Assembly (NCBI RefSeq): GCF_018417535.1
Contig: NZ_CP070978.1
Coordinates: 806,001-870,000, forward strand
DNA from: Burkholderia pyrrocinia
Lineage (GTDB): Bacteria; Pseudomonadota; Gammaproteobacteria; Burkholderiales; Burkholderiaceae
DNA: 64,000 bases
Direction of reading: 5' to 3'
A program made the position numbers and the translations under genes. Of the stretch, positions 28,003-40,176 are shown in pieces; position 1 is the first letter of the stretch; every line of letters begins with the position of its first letter. The notes below the pieces were generated by a model. It had not been told where the DNA came from. It worked only from the letters and a program-made list of their open reading frames with translations, and made no database searches.

Positions 28003-29418
28003 ATGTTTGAAACGAGGCGCGCGAATCGCGGATCGGCGGTGCGGGATACGGGTAATTCCCTATCAAGATTTTCGACTAGGTGGAATCCCCTACTTGCAAC
28101 CGTAACACTGTTCACTGTAACGATAGTCGGCGTGTCTGCGAACGCGCATGCGTTTTGCCTCGACACCGCTTACCAGTACGCGGCCGTGCACGATCCACGC
28201 TACCTGCAGGCGCGCAGCGAATACGATGCGGCCCGCCAGAAATTCCCCGAGGCGCGCGCGCAGATGCTGCCGCAGGCCACCGCGCAGCTCGAATGGGGGC
28301 GCTACGGCACGCACGCGAACCTGTTCGGCATCGACGTCAGCGGCTCGAACAATGCCGCATACGGTGCCGCGCAGGTCACGCAGGCGCTGTTCAACGTACC
28401 CTACCTGTACGACATGCGGCGCGCGACCGAGTACGAGGAATCGGCAAAGCAGAAGCTCGAGGTCGCGAAGCAGGATCTGATCCTGCGCGTCGCGAATGCG
28501 TGCTTCGACCTGCTCAGCGCGCGCGAGAAGCTGCAGTCGGCCGACGACGAAGTGAGCGCGCTCACGCGGCTCGAAAGCGATACGCGACGCATGGCGCAGC
28601 TCGGGATGAAGACGATCGGCGACACGGCCGAGATCGAGGCGCGGCGCAGCCTCGCGCAATCCGACGAAGCGCTCGCGCAGACCGATGTCGACGCACGCCG
28701 CGCGCGCTACGAGACGCTGCTCGGTTCGACGATCGACTTCTCGCGCTGGCCGCGGCTGGCGATGCGCGGGTCGTCGCCGCGCATTCCGTCCGGCGACTAC
28801 GCGCCGCAGGACAACCCCGCGTACCGGCAGGCCTATCGCGACGTCCAGGTCGCGCGGCTCGCGGCGAAGCGCGTCAGCGCCGAGCACCTGCCGACCGTCG
28901 ACCTGTTCGCGTCGTATTCGCGCGGGCTCAACCCGAACCTGCGCGGGCTCACCGATCGCTCGGACTTCCATCAAAGCGCGTTCGGCGTGCAGGTGACGAT
29001 CCCGATCTTCTCCGGCGGCAGCGTGTACTACCGGCAGGTGGAGGCCGAGCACGTGACCGAGCAGTACCGCAACCGGCTGCGCGAAGTCGAGGAGCAACTG
29101 GGCACCGATCATCGCGAGGCACTGTCCGCGCTCGAATCGGTCGGCAAGCGCATCCGTGCACTGCAGCAGTCGCTGCAGGCCGCCCGGCTCGCGTACGATT
29201 CGTCGATGAAGGCGCACCAGGTCGGTTACAGCACGACGTACGAGACGCTGAACCTGCGGCGCGACATCTCGGGTATCCGGCAGAAGCTGTTCGACAGCTA
29301 TCTCGATGCGCTGAAGCTGCAGTTGAAGCTGAAGAGTGTGCTCGGCACGCTCGACGAGCAATCGCTGGTGGCGGTGGACAGCTTCCTCGAAAGCAACGCG
29401 GCGAACGACCGGAGTTGA
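28003..29418 (+). CDS. TolC-like outer membrane channel of type I secretion
   Basis: This 471-residue outer membrane efflux protein has two OEP repeats. A signal-type hydrophobic stretch (PLLATVTLFTVTIVGVSA) ends at NAHAF. The mature part starts with CLDTAYQYAAVHDPRYLQ, typical of TolC in type I systems, and has long coiled-coil helices and the strand QSAFGVQVTIPIFSGGSVYY near residue 330. The ATG at 28003 has a GGAG site six bases upstream; the frame is open further upstream from a TTG at 27931. It is divergent from the peptide/C39/HlyD operon and almost certainly completes that exporter. It ends three bases before the end of the HxlR gene, which reads the other way. Confidence 0.9.
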   Translation: MFETRRANRGSAVRDTGNSLSRFSTRWNPLLATVTLFTVTIVGVSANAHAFCLDTAYQYAAVHDPRYLQARSEYDAARQKFPEARAQMLPQATAQLEWGRYGTHANLFGIDVSGSNNAAYGAAQVTQALFNVPYLYDMRRATEYEESAKQKLEVAKQDLILRVANACFDLLSAREKLQSADDEVSALTRLESDTRRMAQLGMKTIGDTAEIEARRSLAQSDEALAQTDVDARRARYETLLGSTIDFSRWPRLAMRGSSPRIPSGDYAPQDNPAYRQAYRDVQVARLAAKRVSAEHLPTVDLFASYSRGLNPNLRGLTDRSDFHQSAFGVQVTIPIFSGGSVYYRQVEAEHVTEQYRNRLREVEEQLGTDHREALSALESVGKRIRALQQSLQAARLAYDSSMKAHQVGYSTTYETLNLRRDISGIRQKLFDSYLDALKLQLKLKSVLGTLDEQSLVAVDSFLESNAANDRS

Positions 29419-29421
29419 GCG

Positions 29422-29871
29422 TCAGTCGGGCGGCGGCAGCACGACGGTATCCTCCGGCCCGAGCACGCGCCCGTCCTGCGATCGAAGCTCCAGTTTCCTG
29501 ACCGGCAGCCCGGTCTTCCTGTCGACGAGCAGCACATGCGCCTCGTCCGGTTCGAAGAAGAAATCCTCGCCCCACTGCCGCAGCGCGACGAGCAGCGGAA
29601 ACAGGCCGCGCCCCTTCTCGGTCAGCACGTATTCGTGATGCGCGCCGCCGTCGGCGGCCGGCACGATGTCCATGATCCCGTGCGCGACCAGGTTGCGCAG
29701 ACGCGCCGCCAGGATGTTCTTCGCGAGGCCGAGGTTCTTCTGGAACTCGCCGAAGCGGCACAGCCCGTCGAACGCGTCGCGGACGATCAGCAGCGACCAC
29801 CAATCGCCGATCGCGTCCAGCGGGCGGGCAACGCCGCATAGGGAATCCTCGTGCGTGGTTCGTCTGTTCAT
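29422..29871 (-). CDS. HxlR-family transcriptional regulator
   Basis: This is a 149-residue winged-helix regulator. The family core is plain: CGVARPLDAIGDWWSLLIVR, then RFGEFQKNLGLAKNILAARL, then EYVLTEKGRGLFPLLVALRQ. It has a 30-residue C-terminal tail that is not typical but is of common size. It is divergent from the dehalogenase-like gene. Three 17-bp palindromic sites lie between them, one close to its own start, so it probably represses both genes and itself. The ATG at 29871 is chosen because the upstream extension to 29964 would cover the operator and lacks family similarity. Confidence 0.88.
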   Translation of the reverse strand: MNRRTTHEDSLCGVARPLDAIGDWWSLLIVRDAFDGLCRFGEFQKNLGLAKNILAARLRNLVAHGIMDIVPAADGGAHHEYVLTEKGRGLFPLLVALRQWGEDFFFEPDEAHVLLVDRKTGLPVRKLELRSQDGRVLGPEDTVVLPPPD

Positions 29872-29937
29872 CGATGCTTGCGGCGATGCCGTTGCCGGGA
29901 TGCGGGCCGGACGGCGGTCGTTTCGATTGCCAAGAAT

Positions 29938-29954
29938 GGTTGCAATATAAAACC
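29938..29954. promoter_or_regulatory. Operator-like palindrome O1 (near hxlR-type gene)
   Basis: GGTTGCAATATAAAACC keeps the outer bases of the two better copies at 30139 and 30177 but has two mismatches in the right arm. It lies 67 bases upstream of the HxlR start, the position expected for autoregulation. Confidence 0.55.
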
Positions 29955-30138
29955 AACCATGCAAAAGATCAATCGTATTGACCCGCCTGTTCGCAATAGA
30001 TGAACGGAACGGACGTTGCAGCGCGGACTGGTGATTCGATTCATGCGGATCGGTCGATATATCTCGGTCTTTTTACCATACCTTGCTCCACGACGCACCA
30101 CGACTCTGCCATTCAGCGGCCGGTCGGATCATTCTTGC

Positions 30139-30155
30139 GGTTGCAATTTGAAACC
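30139..30155. promoter_or_regulatory. Operator-like palindrome O2
   Basis: GGTTGCAATTTGAAACC is a 17-bp near-perfect palindrome with one mismatched pair. It lies 38 bp (start to start) before the third copy, upstream of the dehalogenase-like gene. Confidence 0.65.
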
Positions 30156-30176
30156 TCGTATCCTACGCTTCAACAT

Positions 30177-30193
30177 GGTTTCAACTTGAAACC
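30177..30193. promoter_or_regulatory. Operator-like palindrome O3
   Basis: GGTTTCAACTTGAAACC is a perfect palindrome of two eight-base arms around one C. It ends 29 bases before the start of the dehalogenase-like gene, where a bound repressor would block the promoter or clearance. Confidence 0.7.
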
Positions 30194-30222
30194 AAACTAT
30201 CCGACTACCAAAGGAGCGCTCG

Positions 30223-31147
30223 ATGATCCGGTTCGATGCCACGTTCGACGGCACGTTTCCCTTCGCCCCGCATTTCGACGACGCATCCGGCTTCCGGATG
30301 CACTACATCGATGAGGGCCCGCGCGACGGCGAAACCGTCCTGTGCCTGCATGGCGAGCCCACCTGGGGTTATCTGTTCCGCCATCTGGTTGCGGCGCTGA
30401 GTCCGACGCACCGCGTCGTCGTGCCCGATCACATGGGATTCGGAAAAAGGCGCGACGCCGCAGGACCGCAGCTACTGGCTGCAGGACCATATCGACAACC
30501 TGGAGCGTTTCGTCCTCGCGCTCGAGCTCGATCGCATGACGCTCGTGATGCACGACTTCGGCGGCCCGGTCGGCATGGGGCTTGCCGCGCGGCATCCGGA
30601 CCGGATCCGGCGCATCGTGTCGGCGAACGGACCGACGCCGTTCGGGCAACCCGACCTTGCCGAACGCCTGGCCGCGAACGGTCGCGACGCCCCGTGGTTC
30701 CAGTGGATCATGCGCGCGGCGGCGGACGATACACTCGAAACGGTGCTCGGACAGCTCGGTTTCAATATCCTGAGCACGCTGAAGCTCAACGGCTTCGAGA
30801 ATCACGCGGTCATCAACGACACCTGGCTCGCCGCATACGGTGCGCCGTTTGAAAAACCGGCCGATTGTCTCGGCGCGATCGGATGGGCACGCGGGTTTGC
30901 CGCCGGCGCGCACCGGTTCGAGGAACCCGATGCGGAGGCACTGCACGCGATACGCGCCAAACCCGCGCTCGCGATCTGGGGAGACGCCGATCGAACGCTC
31001 GGCGCCGAACACTTCCTGCCGCTCTTCACTGCGCTGTTTCCGTCCGCGCCTGTCGAGCGGCTGGCGGGCATCGGACACTACTGCTTCGAGGATGCGCCCG
31101 GAGCGATCGCGGCGCGGATCGCCGGATTCATCCGGACTACCGGCTGA
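30223..31147 (+). pseudogene. Haloalkane-dehalogenase-like alpha/beta hydrolase, frameshifted
   Basis: The N-terminal part (30223 to about 30448) carries the oxyanion motif LCLHGEPTWGYLF and VVPDHMGFGK. The frame is then lost, and the rest continues one frame over, with SYWLQDHIDNLERFVLAL, the nucleophile aspartate in VMHDFGGPVGMG and the histidine in GIGHYCFED. Removing one G from the GG at 30449-30450 would give a continuous reading G-K-S-A-T-P-Q-D, so this is a single-base insertion. The Asp nucleophile and HGEPT motif fit haloalkane dehalogenases and related hydrolases. The gene is either a recent pseudogene or carries a sequencing error. The second half could be translated only from an internal start. 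Confidence 0.85.
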
Positions 31148-31225
31148 GTGCGTTGCGCCGCCGGGTGTCGAAGCCCGGCGGCGCAACGGCATGCGCGCCC
31201 GCTTTGGCGCACGCGCACGCGCACA

Positions 31226-31262
31226 CGTCACGTCACGTCACGTCACGTCACGTCACGTCACG

Positions 31263-31265
<3 letters not shown>
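31226..31265. repeat. CGTCA pentanucleotide tandem repeat, eight units
   Basis: Eight perfect CGTCA units occupy these 40 bases; the last unit overlaps the stop codon of the gamma-glutamyltransferase gene on the minus strand. Such arrays can change length by slippage. Here that would alter the 3' untranslated region rather than the protein. Confidence 0.9.
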
Positions 31266-32984
<1,719 letters not shown>

Positions 32985-33386
32985 TGCATGTCCCCCATGT
33001 GGATCTCGTTCAGGCAGGAAAAGCACCTGATCCGCTTATAGCCGCTGGCGCGCCGACGGCCATATGCCGGTTTCGTAGTATAGGGGGACAAAAAGGGTCG
33101 AACACGCGGCGCGCCACGAAAGCGCTTCGATTGTGTGCGCCCGGTCACGCAGTGGCGCCACCCCTTGCATGCGGATCGATCGAAATTGCATGCGGTACGA
33201 CGCGTCATTACGCAACGCACAAAACGGAAAGTTGCGAACTGCGCTGCATGCAACACATGCACACAAAAAAATCTGCGGACGAGCCACCCGCTGCGCAGAC
33301 CGATCTGAGAAGATAGCGCCCCGCTTTCGCGCCGCATCATTTTCTTTCGTTCACGCGCCGCTTCACGTTTCTTCGTCTCGTTCCGT
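32985..33386. other. Divergent intergenic region
   Basis: These 402 bases separate the leftward gamma-glutamyltransferase gene from the rightward YdjM-like gene. I find no coding frame of protein-like composition, no clear operator and no RNA gene. Confidence 0.4.
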
Positions 33387-33911
33387 ATGGCATCACACAA
33401 TGCGCATCACGCGTCCGGCTTCGCGGCCGGCGTCGCCGCCGCCGTTCTCGTCGCACAAATCGGTACAACGGGCCCGTGGCATGCGGGCCTGCTCGCCGCG
33501 TTCGCGGCCGGCGTCGCGGGCGGCACCGCGCCCGACTGGCTCGAAGTCGCATGGTGGAGCCGCAAGCGCCGGCTGTGGATCACGCACCGCACCGTCACGC
33601 ACTGGGGCATCGGCTGGGTCGCGCTGCTCGCGCTCGGGTGGCACGGGCTCACCCATCACCCGCATCCGCTGTGGGCCGCGCCGCTGTTCGGCTTCGCGTG
33701 CGGCGGCGTGATGCACCTGCTCGCCGACTGGCCGAACCCGCTCGGCGTGCCGTGGATCTGGCGGCGTCATTCGCTCAACCTGTGGAACAGCGGACACTGC
33801 GACCTGATCGTGGTGGCCGCCGCATGGGGCGGCACGCTGTGGCTCGCGCAGTCGTTATGGGCGCGCGCGCCGCTGCTCGAACACTGGCTCGGCTGGCTGC
33901 ATCGCGTGTAG
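33387..33911 (+). CDS. YdjM-like membrane-bound metal-dependent hydrolase (DUF457)
   Basis: The 174-residue membrane protein has four to five hydrophobic segments. It has the DUF457/YdjM histidine pattern: HHASGFAAG near the start, THRTVTHW in the middle, and HLLADWPNPLGVPW with the conserved aspartate and asparagine. Members are predicted inner-membrane metal-dependent hydrolases with unknown substrate; the E. coli gene belongs to the SOS regulon, but I see no convincing LexA box here. It lies 209 bases before the helicase gene on the same strand. Confidence 0.85.
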   Translation: MASHNAHHASGFAAGVAAAVLVAQIGTTGPWHAGLLAAFAAGVAGGTAPDWLEVAWWSRKRRLWITHRTVTHWGIGWVALLALGWHGLTHHPHPLWAAPLFGFACGGVMHLLADWPNPLGVPWIWRRHSLNLWNSGHCDLIVVAAAWGGTLWLAQSLWARAPLLEHWLGWLHRV

Positions 33912-34120
33912 TCGAGGTTCGGCGCGGAATCGGCGTGCCGACGCGCACGCACCTTTCCGTCCATTGAAAGTGCGATGCGGAACCCCATCTGAATCCGAAT
34001 CGTCGACTCGCGTGCCCGAGCGGCACGCGATGCCCGGCACGCACGCGCGACGTCTGGCACACTGACGACTCGACTCGCGCGCGATCCGTCCGCGCGCTCG
34101 CACCCCATTTCACCGCTCCG

Positions 34121-37100
34121 ATGGACGTCACCGCTACCCGCCCTGCCGCCAGTGCGCTCGACGTGTTCCACCCGGCCGTCGCCGCGTGGTTCCGGCGCAC
34201 GTTCGCCGCGCCGACCGGTGCGCAGGCGCTCGCGTGGCCGCACATCAAGGCTGGTCGCTCGACGCTCGTCGCCGCGCCGACCGGCTCCGGCAAGACGCTC
34301 ACCGCGTTCCTGTGTGCGCTCGACGATCTGGTGCGCGATGCGCTGTCGCACGACGGCACGCTTCCCGATGCGACGCTCGTCGTCTACGTGTCGCCGCTGA
34401 AGGCGCTGTCGAACGATATCCACGTGAACCTCGACGCGCCGCTCGCCGGCATCGCCGAATCGCTCGCGCAACTCGGCCTGCCGGTGCCGGCGATCCGCAC
34501 CGCCGTGCGCACCGGCGACACGACGCAGGCCGAGCGCGCCGCGCTGCGCAAGCGCGCGCCGCACATCCTCGTCACGACACCCGAGTCGCTGTACGTGCTG
34601 CTGTCGTCCACATCGGGGCGACAGATGCTGTCGAACGTGCGCTCGGTCATCGTCGACGAAATCCACGCGCTTGCGTCGTCCAAGCGCGGCAGCCATCTCG
34701 CACTGTCGCTCGAACGTCTCGACGCGCTGGCCGGCCACGCGCTGCCGCGCATCGGGCTGTCGGCGACGCAAAAGCCGATCGACGCGGTCGCGCGGTTCCT
34801 GGTCGGCGGCCCGGCCGATGCGCCGCGCGACTGCACGATCGTCGACACCGGCCACACGCGCGAGCGCGATCTCGCGCTCGAGCTGCCGAACGTGCCGCTC
34901 GAACCCGTGATGGCCACCGACGTATGGGAACAGGTGTACGACCGGATCGCGGGGCTCGCGGCCGCGCATCGCACGACGCTGGTGTTCGTCAACACGCGGC
35001 GCACCGCCGAGCGCATGGCGCGCCATCTCGCCGACCGGCTCGGCAAGGAAGCGATCGCCGCGCATCACGGCAGTCTCGCGAAGGAGCACCGCTTCGATGC
35101 CGAGCAACGCCTGAAGCGCGGCGAACTGAAGCTGCTCGTCGCAACGGCATCGCTCGAACTCGGCATCGACATCGGCGACGTCGATCTCGTCTGCCAGGTC
35201 GGCTCGCCGCGCGGGATCGCACCGTTCCTGCAGCGCGTCGGCCGCTCGGGGCACCACGTCGGCGGCGTGCCGAAGGGCCGGCTGTTCCCGCTGTCGCGCG
35301 ACGAACTCGTCGAATGCGCGGCGCTGCTCGATTGCGTGCAACGCGGCGAACTCGACGCATTGCGAATTCCCGAAGCGCCGCTCGACGTGCTCGCGCAGCA
35401 GATCGTCGCCGAAGTCGCGTGCGCGGAATGGCAGGAGGACGCGCTGTATGCGAGCTTCACGCGCGCGGCGCCGTACGCGCGGCTCACGCGCGAGCGCTTC
35501 GACGAAGTGATGAAGATGCTCGCCGAAGGCTTCACGAGCCGCCGCGGCGTGCGTGGCGCGTACCTGCATCGCGACGTAGTCGGCGGCACGGTGCGCGCGC
35601 GCCGCAACGCGATGATGACCGCGACGACGTCGGGCGGCACGATCCCCGACATGGCCGACTACGCGGTGCTGCTCGAACCGCAGGGCATCCAGGTCGGCAC
35701 CGTCAACGAGGATTTCGCGATCGAGAGCCTGGCCGGCGACGTGTTCCAGCTGGGCAACCAGTCGTACCGGATCATTCGCGTGGAAACGGGCCGCGTGCGT
35801 GTCGAGGACGCACAGGGCCAGTCGCCGAACATTCCGTTCTGGCTCGGCGAGGCGCCGGGGCGCAGCGACGAGCTGTCGGCGGCGGTCGGCCGGCTGCGCG
35901 CGCGGCTCGACGGGCTGTTCGCCGACGGCGACCGGCAAGCCGACACCGGCGGACGCAAGCGCGCGGGCGGTAACGCCGCGAGCAACGCGAAAGCGAAAGC
36001 GAAAGCGGAAGCGAAAGCGGAAACCGAAACAGGCACCGCTCTCGCCTCCGCCGAAAGCCGACTCGCGCCGGCATTGCGCTGGCTCGTCGACGATCTCCAC
36101 CTGTCGCCCGACGCTGCGCACCAGATCGCCGACTACCTCGCCCGCACGCGCGCCGCGCTCGGCGCGCTGCCGACGCAGGACACGCTCGTGATGGAGCGTT
36201 TCTTCGACGAATCGGGCGGCACGCAGCTCGTGATCCATTCGCCGTTCGGCAGCCGCATCAACCGCGCGTGGGGGCTCGCGCTGCGCAAGCGCTTCTGCCG
36301 CAGTTTCAACTTCGAACTGCAGGCCGCCGCGACCGACGACGCGATCATCCTGTCGCTGTCGCTCGCGCACAGCTTCGCGCTCGAGGAAGTGTGGCGCTAC
36401 CTGCGTTCGGCCAGCGCCGAGCACGTGCTGGTCCAGGCGCTGCTCGACGCGCCGATGTTCGGCGTGCGCTGGCGCTGGAACGCGACGACCGCGCTCGCGC
36501 TGCCGCGCTTCACGGGCGGGCGGCGCACCGCGCCGCAACTGCAGCGGATGAAGAGCGAGGATCTGCTCGCGACCGTGTTCCCGGACCAGGTCGCGTGCCT
36601 CGAAAACATCGTCGGCGAACGCGAGATACCGCATCACCCGCTTGTCGACCAGACGCTCGACGATTGCCTGCACGACGCGATGGACACCGATGGCTGGCTC
36701 GCGCTGCTGCGCCGGATCGAAAGCGGCGCGATCGAACTCGTCGCGCGCGACCTGCCCGCGCCATCGCCGCTCGCGGCCGAGATCCTGAACGCCAAACCCT
36801 ATGCGTTCCTCGACGATGCGCCGCTCGAGGAGCGCCGCACGCAAGCCGTGCAGTCGCGCCGCTGGAGCGATCCCGAATCGGCCGACGATCTGGGCGCGCT
36901 CGACGCCGATGCGATCGATGCGGTGCGCGACGAGGCATGGCCACTCGTGCGCGACGCCGACGAAATGCACGACGCGCTGCTCACGCTCGCATGCGTCGCC
37001 GACAGCGAAGCACAGGCCCACGAAGGCTGGCCCGACCGGCTCGCGGAACTCGCGGAACGCCGCCGCGCAACCAAACTGGTCGCGCCAGGCGGCGCCGCGC

Positions 37101-38593
37101 TGTGGGTGCCGGTCGAGCGGCTCGTGTGCATGCGCGCACTCCATCCCGACGCGCGCGTAGCGCCGGCACTCAAGGTGCCGGCCGCCTGCGCGCAGCCGTG
37201 GGAAGCCGATGCCGCACTCGTCGACGTGATCCGCGCACGGCTCACCGGCTTCGGGCCGCTTGCGCTCGACGCGATCGCGACACCGCTCGGCCTGCCGCCG
37301 GCGTCGATCGTAACGGCGCTCACGGCGCTGGAGCGCGAAGGCTATGTGATGCGCGGCCGGTTCACGCCGGGCGCGACGACGGACGAATGGTGCGAACGCC
37401 ATCTGCTCGCGCGCATTCATCGCTATACGGTAAAGCGGCTGCGCCGCGAGATCGAACCGGTCGAGCGCGCCGACTTCATGCGCTTCCTGTTCCATTGGCA
37501 GCACCTGACGCCCGACACGCGCGGCACGGGCCGCGACGCACTCGCGGCCGTGGTCGAACAGCTCGAAGGCTACGAAGCGGCGGCGAGCGCGTGGGAAGAC
37601 GCGCTGCTGCCCGCGCGGCTCACCGACTACATGGCGGGCGGCCTCGACGAGCTGTGCCGCTCGGGCAAGCTTGCATGGACCCGCATCGGCGCGCCGGCGC
37701 GTGCGGCCGGCACGCCCGTGAAGACGACGCCGATCGTGCTGCTGCCGCGCCGCCACCTCGCCGCATGGCAGGCGCTGCGCGATCCCGACGCGCAACCGGC
37801 GCTGTCCGCGCGGGCCACGCAGGTGCGCGACGCGCTCGCGGCACACGGCGCGATGTTCTTCGATGCGTTGCTCGACGACCTGCACATGCTGCCCGTCGAA
37901 CTCGAACAGGCACTCGGCGAGCTCGTGTCGGCCGGCCTCGTGAATGCGGACAGCTACGCGGGCCTGCGCGCGCTGCTGAAACCGGTCGTCAAACGCAGCG
38001 CGACCTACGCGCCACGCACGCGGCGCGGCGGCGCGCTGATCGGCGGGATGGACGACGCGGGCCGCTGGGCGCTCGTGCAGCGTCAGGCACCGCCGGACGA
38101 TGCGCCGGCGCCGAAACGCGGCCCGGCCGCGACCGATCCCGACGCGCTCGAACACATCGCGTGGACGCTGCTGCGCCGCTACGGCGTCGTGTTCTGGCGG
38201 CTGCTCGAACGCGAAGCCGACTGGCTGCCGAGCTGGCGCGAACTCGTGCGCGTCATGCAGCGGCTCGAAGCGCGCGGCGAGATACGCGGCGGGCGTTTCG
38301 TCGCCGGGCTCGCGGGCGAGCAGTTCGCACTGCCCGAGGCGATCCCGATCCTGCGCGAACTGCGGCGGCAACCCGGCGACGGGCAGTACGTATGCGTGAC
38401 GGGCGCCGACCCGTTGAATCTCGCCGGCACGCTGCTGCCCGGCGACAAGGTGCCGGCGCTGGCCGGCAATCGCGTGCTGTTCCGCGACGGCGTGCCAGTC
38501 GCATCGCTCGTGTCGGGTACGTTTCACTACGCGCCTGAACTGTCACCCGCCGCGCGCGAGGATGCGCGCCTGCGACTCGCGCGCCACTGCTGA
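34121..38593 (+). CDS. lhr: Lhr-type large ATP-dependent DNA helicase
   Basis: The 1490-residue protein is a full-length superfamily 2 helicase of the Lhr family. Motif I is [13 protein letters not shown] (about residue 47), motif II is [10 protein letters not shown], motif III is GLSATQ, and motif VI lies in [13 protein letters not shown]. The winged-helix and Lhr-core parts follow, and the long C-terminal half typical of bacterial Lhr extends to the end. Between residues about 610 and 640 there is a low-complexity linker of Lys/Ala/Glu steps made by six-base repeats (35988-36030). Lhr unwinds DNA and RNA:DNA duplexes in repair. A 1586-residue open frame on the other strand is an artefact of codon bias. 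Confidence 0.94.
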   Translation: MDVTATRPAASALDVFHPAVAAWFRRTFAAPTGAQALAWPHIKAGRSTLVAAPTGSGKTLTAFLCALDDLVRDALSHDGTLPDATLVVYVSPLKALSNDIHVNLDAPLAGIAESLAQLGLPVPAIRTAVRTGDTTQAERAALRKRAPHILVTTPESLYVLLSSTSGRQMLSNVRSVIVDEIHALASSKRGSHLALSLERLDALAGHALPRIGLSATQKPIDAVARFLVGGPADAPRDCTIVDTGHTRERDLALELPNVPLEPVMATDVWEQVYDRIAGLAAAHRTTLVFVNTRRTAERMARHLADRLGKEAIAAHHGSLAKEHRFDAEQRLKRGELKLLVATASLELGIDIGDVDLVCQVGSPRGIAPFLQRVGRSGHHVGGVPKGRLFPLSRDELVECAALLDCVQRGELDALRIPEAPLDVLAQQIVAEVACAEWQEDALYASFTRAAPYARLTRERFDEVMKMLAEGFTSRRGVRGAYLHRDVVGGTVRARRNAMMTATTSGGTIPDMADYAVLLEPQGIQVGTVNEDFAIESLAGDVFQLGNQSYRIIRVETGRVRVEDAQGQSPNIPFWLGEAPGRSDELSAAVGRLRARLDGLFADGDRQADTGGRKRAGGNAASNAKAKAKAEAKAETETGTALASAESRLAPALRWLVDDLHLSPDAAHQIADYLARTRAALGALPTQDTLVMERFFDESGGTQLVIHSPFGSRINRAWGLALRKRFCRSFNFELQAAATDDAIILSLSLAHSFALEEVWRYLRSASAEHVLVQALLDAPMFGVRWRWNATTALALPRFTGGRRTAPQLQRMKSEDLLATVFPDQVACLENIVGEREIPHHPLVDQTLDDCLHDAMDTDGWLALLRRIESGAIELVARDLPAPSPLAAEILNAKPYAFLDDAPLEERRTQAVQSRRWSDPESADDLGALDADAIDAVRDEAWPLVRDADEMHDALLTLACVADSEAQAHEGWPDRLAELAERRRATKLVAPGGAALWVPVERLVCMRALHPDARVAPALKVPAACAQPWEADAALVDVIRARLTGFGPLALDAIATPLGLPPASIVTALTALEREGYVMRGRFTPGATTDEWCERHLLARIHRYTVKRLRREIEPVERADFMRFLFHWQHLTPDTRGTGRDALAAVVEQLEGYEAAASAWEDALLPARLTDYMAGGLDELCRSGKLAWTRIGAPARAAGTPVKTTPIVLLPRRHLAAWQALRDPDAQPALSARATQVRDALAAHGAMFFDALLDDLHMLPVELEQALGELVSAGLVNADSYAGLRALLKPVVKRSATYAPRTRRGGALIGGMDDAGRWALVQRQAPPDDAPAPKRGPAATDPDALEHIAWTLLRRYGVVFWRLLEREADWLPSWRELVRVMQRLEARGEIRGGRFVAGLAGEQFALPEAIPILRELRRQPGDGQYVCVTGADPLNLAGTLLPGDKVPALAGNRVLFRDGVPVASLVSGTFHYAPELSPAAREDARLRLARHC

Positions 38594-38727
38594 CATCAGC
38601 TGACACGCGCGCGGCACGGACTACTGATCGCCGGGCCGCGCTGCCGCCATCGTTCGGGTAGCATCGAACGATTCACCGCGCGGGCTCCCGCGCCCAGACA
38701 AAACAAGACTTCCGGAGACTGCCGCTC

Positions 38728-40002
38728 ATGCCGTCGCATGCCGACTCGCCCGCCGCTCATCACGCGGGCTCGCTGACCATTTTCCAGGGTGCCGCGCTGT
38801 ATATCGGCGCCGTGCTCGGCACCGGCGTGATCGCGTTGCCCGCGCTCGCCGCCGAGGTGGCAGGCCCGGCGTCGCTGCTCGCGTGGGCCGCGCTCGTCGT
38901 GCTGTCCGGGCCGCTCGCGGCCACCTTCGCCGCACTCGGCGCCCGCTATCCCGATGCGGGCGGCGTCTCGACCTACGCGCGACGCGCATTCGGGCCGAAG
39001 GCGGCGGCGATCGTCGGCTGGTGCTTCTACTTTGCGGTGCCGGCCGGTGCGCCGGCCGCCGCGATGTTCGGCGGCGCGTACGTCGCGGCCGTCACGGGCG
39101 GCGGGCACACGACGATCATCGTCACGGCCGCCGCGCTGATCGCGACCGTGTCGGCCGCGAATGCATTCGGCGTCACCGTATCGGGCCGCATGCAGCTCGT
39201 GTTGTCGGCGCTGCTCGTCACGCTGCTGCTTGCCGCGGTGCTGGCGTCCGCGCCGCATGCGCGCACCGCGAACCTGCAGCCGTTCGCACCGCACGGCTGG
39301 CTCGCGGTCGGCCAGGCCGCCGCGCTGCTCGTGTGGAGCTTCGCCGGCTGGGAAGCGATCACGCATCTCGCGGCCGAATTCCGCCGGCCCGCGCACGACA
39401 TGCCGCGCTCGGCCGGCATCGCGGTCGTGGTCGTCGGGTTCCTGTATCTGTCGGTCGCCGCGGCAAGCGTGACAGTGCTCGGGCCGTCCGCGGGCGCATC
39501 GGGCGCGCCGCTTGCCGAACTGATCGCGGGCGGTATCGGCGGCCACGCGCAGGTGCTCGCAGCCGCGGCCGCGCTGCTGCTCACGCTCGGCACGATGAAC
39601 GCGTATTTCGCGGGTGCGGCCAAGCTCGGCGCGGCGCTCGGGCGCGACGGTGCGTTGCCCGCGTGGCTCGCGCAAGGCAGCCAGGTCGGCGGCGTCCCGC
39701 GCCGCAGCCTCGGCGTGATCGCCGTGCTCGCGGCAGCCGCGCTGGCCGCGACGACGATCTCGGACGTCGGGCCGAAACCGCTCGTGCTCGTGACGTCCGG
39801 GTGTTTCGTGATGGTGTATGGGCTCGGTGCGGCCGCCGCGCTGAAGTTGCTGCCGCGTGGCGGCATCGCTTACCGCTGCGCATGGATTTCGCTGGTTGCG
39901 GTTGCGGGGCTGTTCCTGACGACCGGATGGTATTTCCTGTGCCCGCTGCTGCTCGCGGGTGGTGCGCTGCTGTATCTGCAGGTGACCGGGCCGCGCAAAT
40001 GA
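38728..40002 (+). CDS. APC-family amino acid permease (YjeH-like)
   Basis: This 424-residue membrane protein has about twelve hydrophobic segments. The first transmembrane helix carries the APC substrate motif IGAVLGTGVIALPALA, and helix six has VWSFAGWEAITHLAAEFRRP. The overall pattern is close to E. coli YjeH, an exporter of methionine and branched-chain amino acids, but direction and substrate cannot be told from sequence. A CGGAG site lies upstream of the ATG at 38728. It is probably a single gene, 134 bases behind the helicase gene. Confidence 0.88.
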   Translation: MPSHADSPAAHHAGSLTIFQGAALYIGAVLGTGVIALPALAAEVAGPASLLAWAALVVLSGPLAATFAALGARYPDAGGVSTYARRAFGPKAAAIVGWCFYFAVPAGAPAAAMFGGAYVAAVTGGGHTTIIVTAAALIATVSAANAFGVTVSGRMQLVLSALLVTLLLAAVLASAPHARTANLQPFAPHGWLAVGQAAALLVWSFAGWEAITHLAAEFRRPAHDMPRSAGIAVVVVGFLYLSVAAASVTVLGPSAGASGAPLAELIAGGIGGHAQVLAAAAALLLTLGTMNAYFAGAAKLGAALGRDGALPAWLAQGSQVGGVPRRSLGVIAVLAAAALAATTISDVGPKPLVLVTSGCFVMVYGLGAAAALKLLPRGGIAYRCAWISLVAVAGLFLTTGWYFLCPLLLAGGALLYLQVTGPRK

Positions 40003-40046
40003 CCCGGCGTATGTGACCCGGCGAATGTGATGTGACCCGGCGAATA
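40000..40046. repeat. Short tandem repeats at the permease stop codon
   Basis: Three copies of the 14-mer TGACCCGGCGWATR follow one another at 40000, 40014 and 40033, the first containing the stop codon TGA. The third is offset by five extra bases. Confidence 0.75.
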
Positions 40047-40176
40047 CGCATGCGCTGAAGCCCGCCCGCTTGCGGCGACGCGCCGGTGAATCGCAGGCCG
40101 AATCACCGGCCAATTCGCCGCGCGCCTCACGCGGACGCTCGCCGCAAACCGACCGCGCGCCGTTTCGTCACGCCGG

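Noticed and set aside
33767..38527. Open frame of 1586 codons antisense to the helicase gene
   Set aside because: It is the mirror of lhr in GC-rich codon-biased DNA. It is very rich in Arg, His and Ala, has no domain and lacks a ribosome site.
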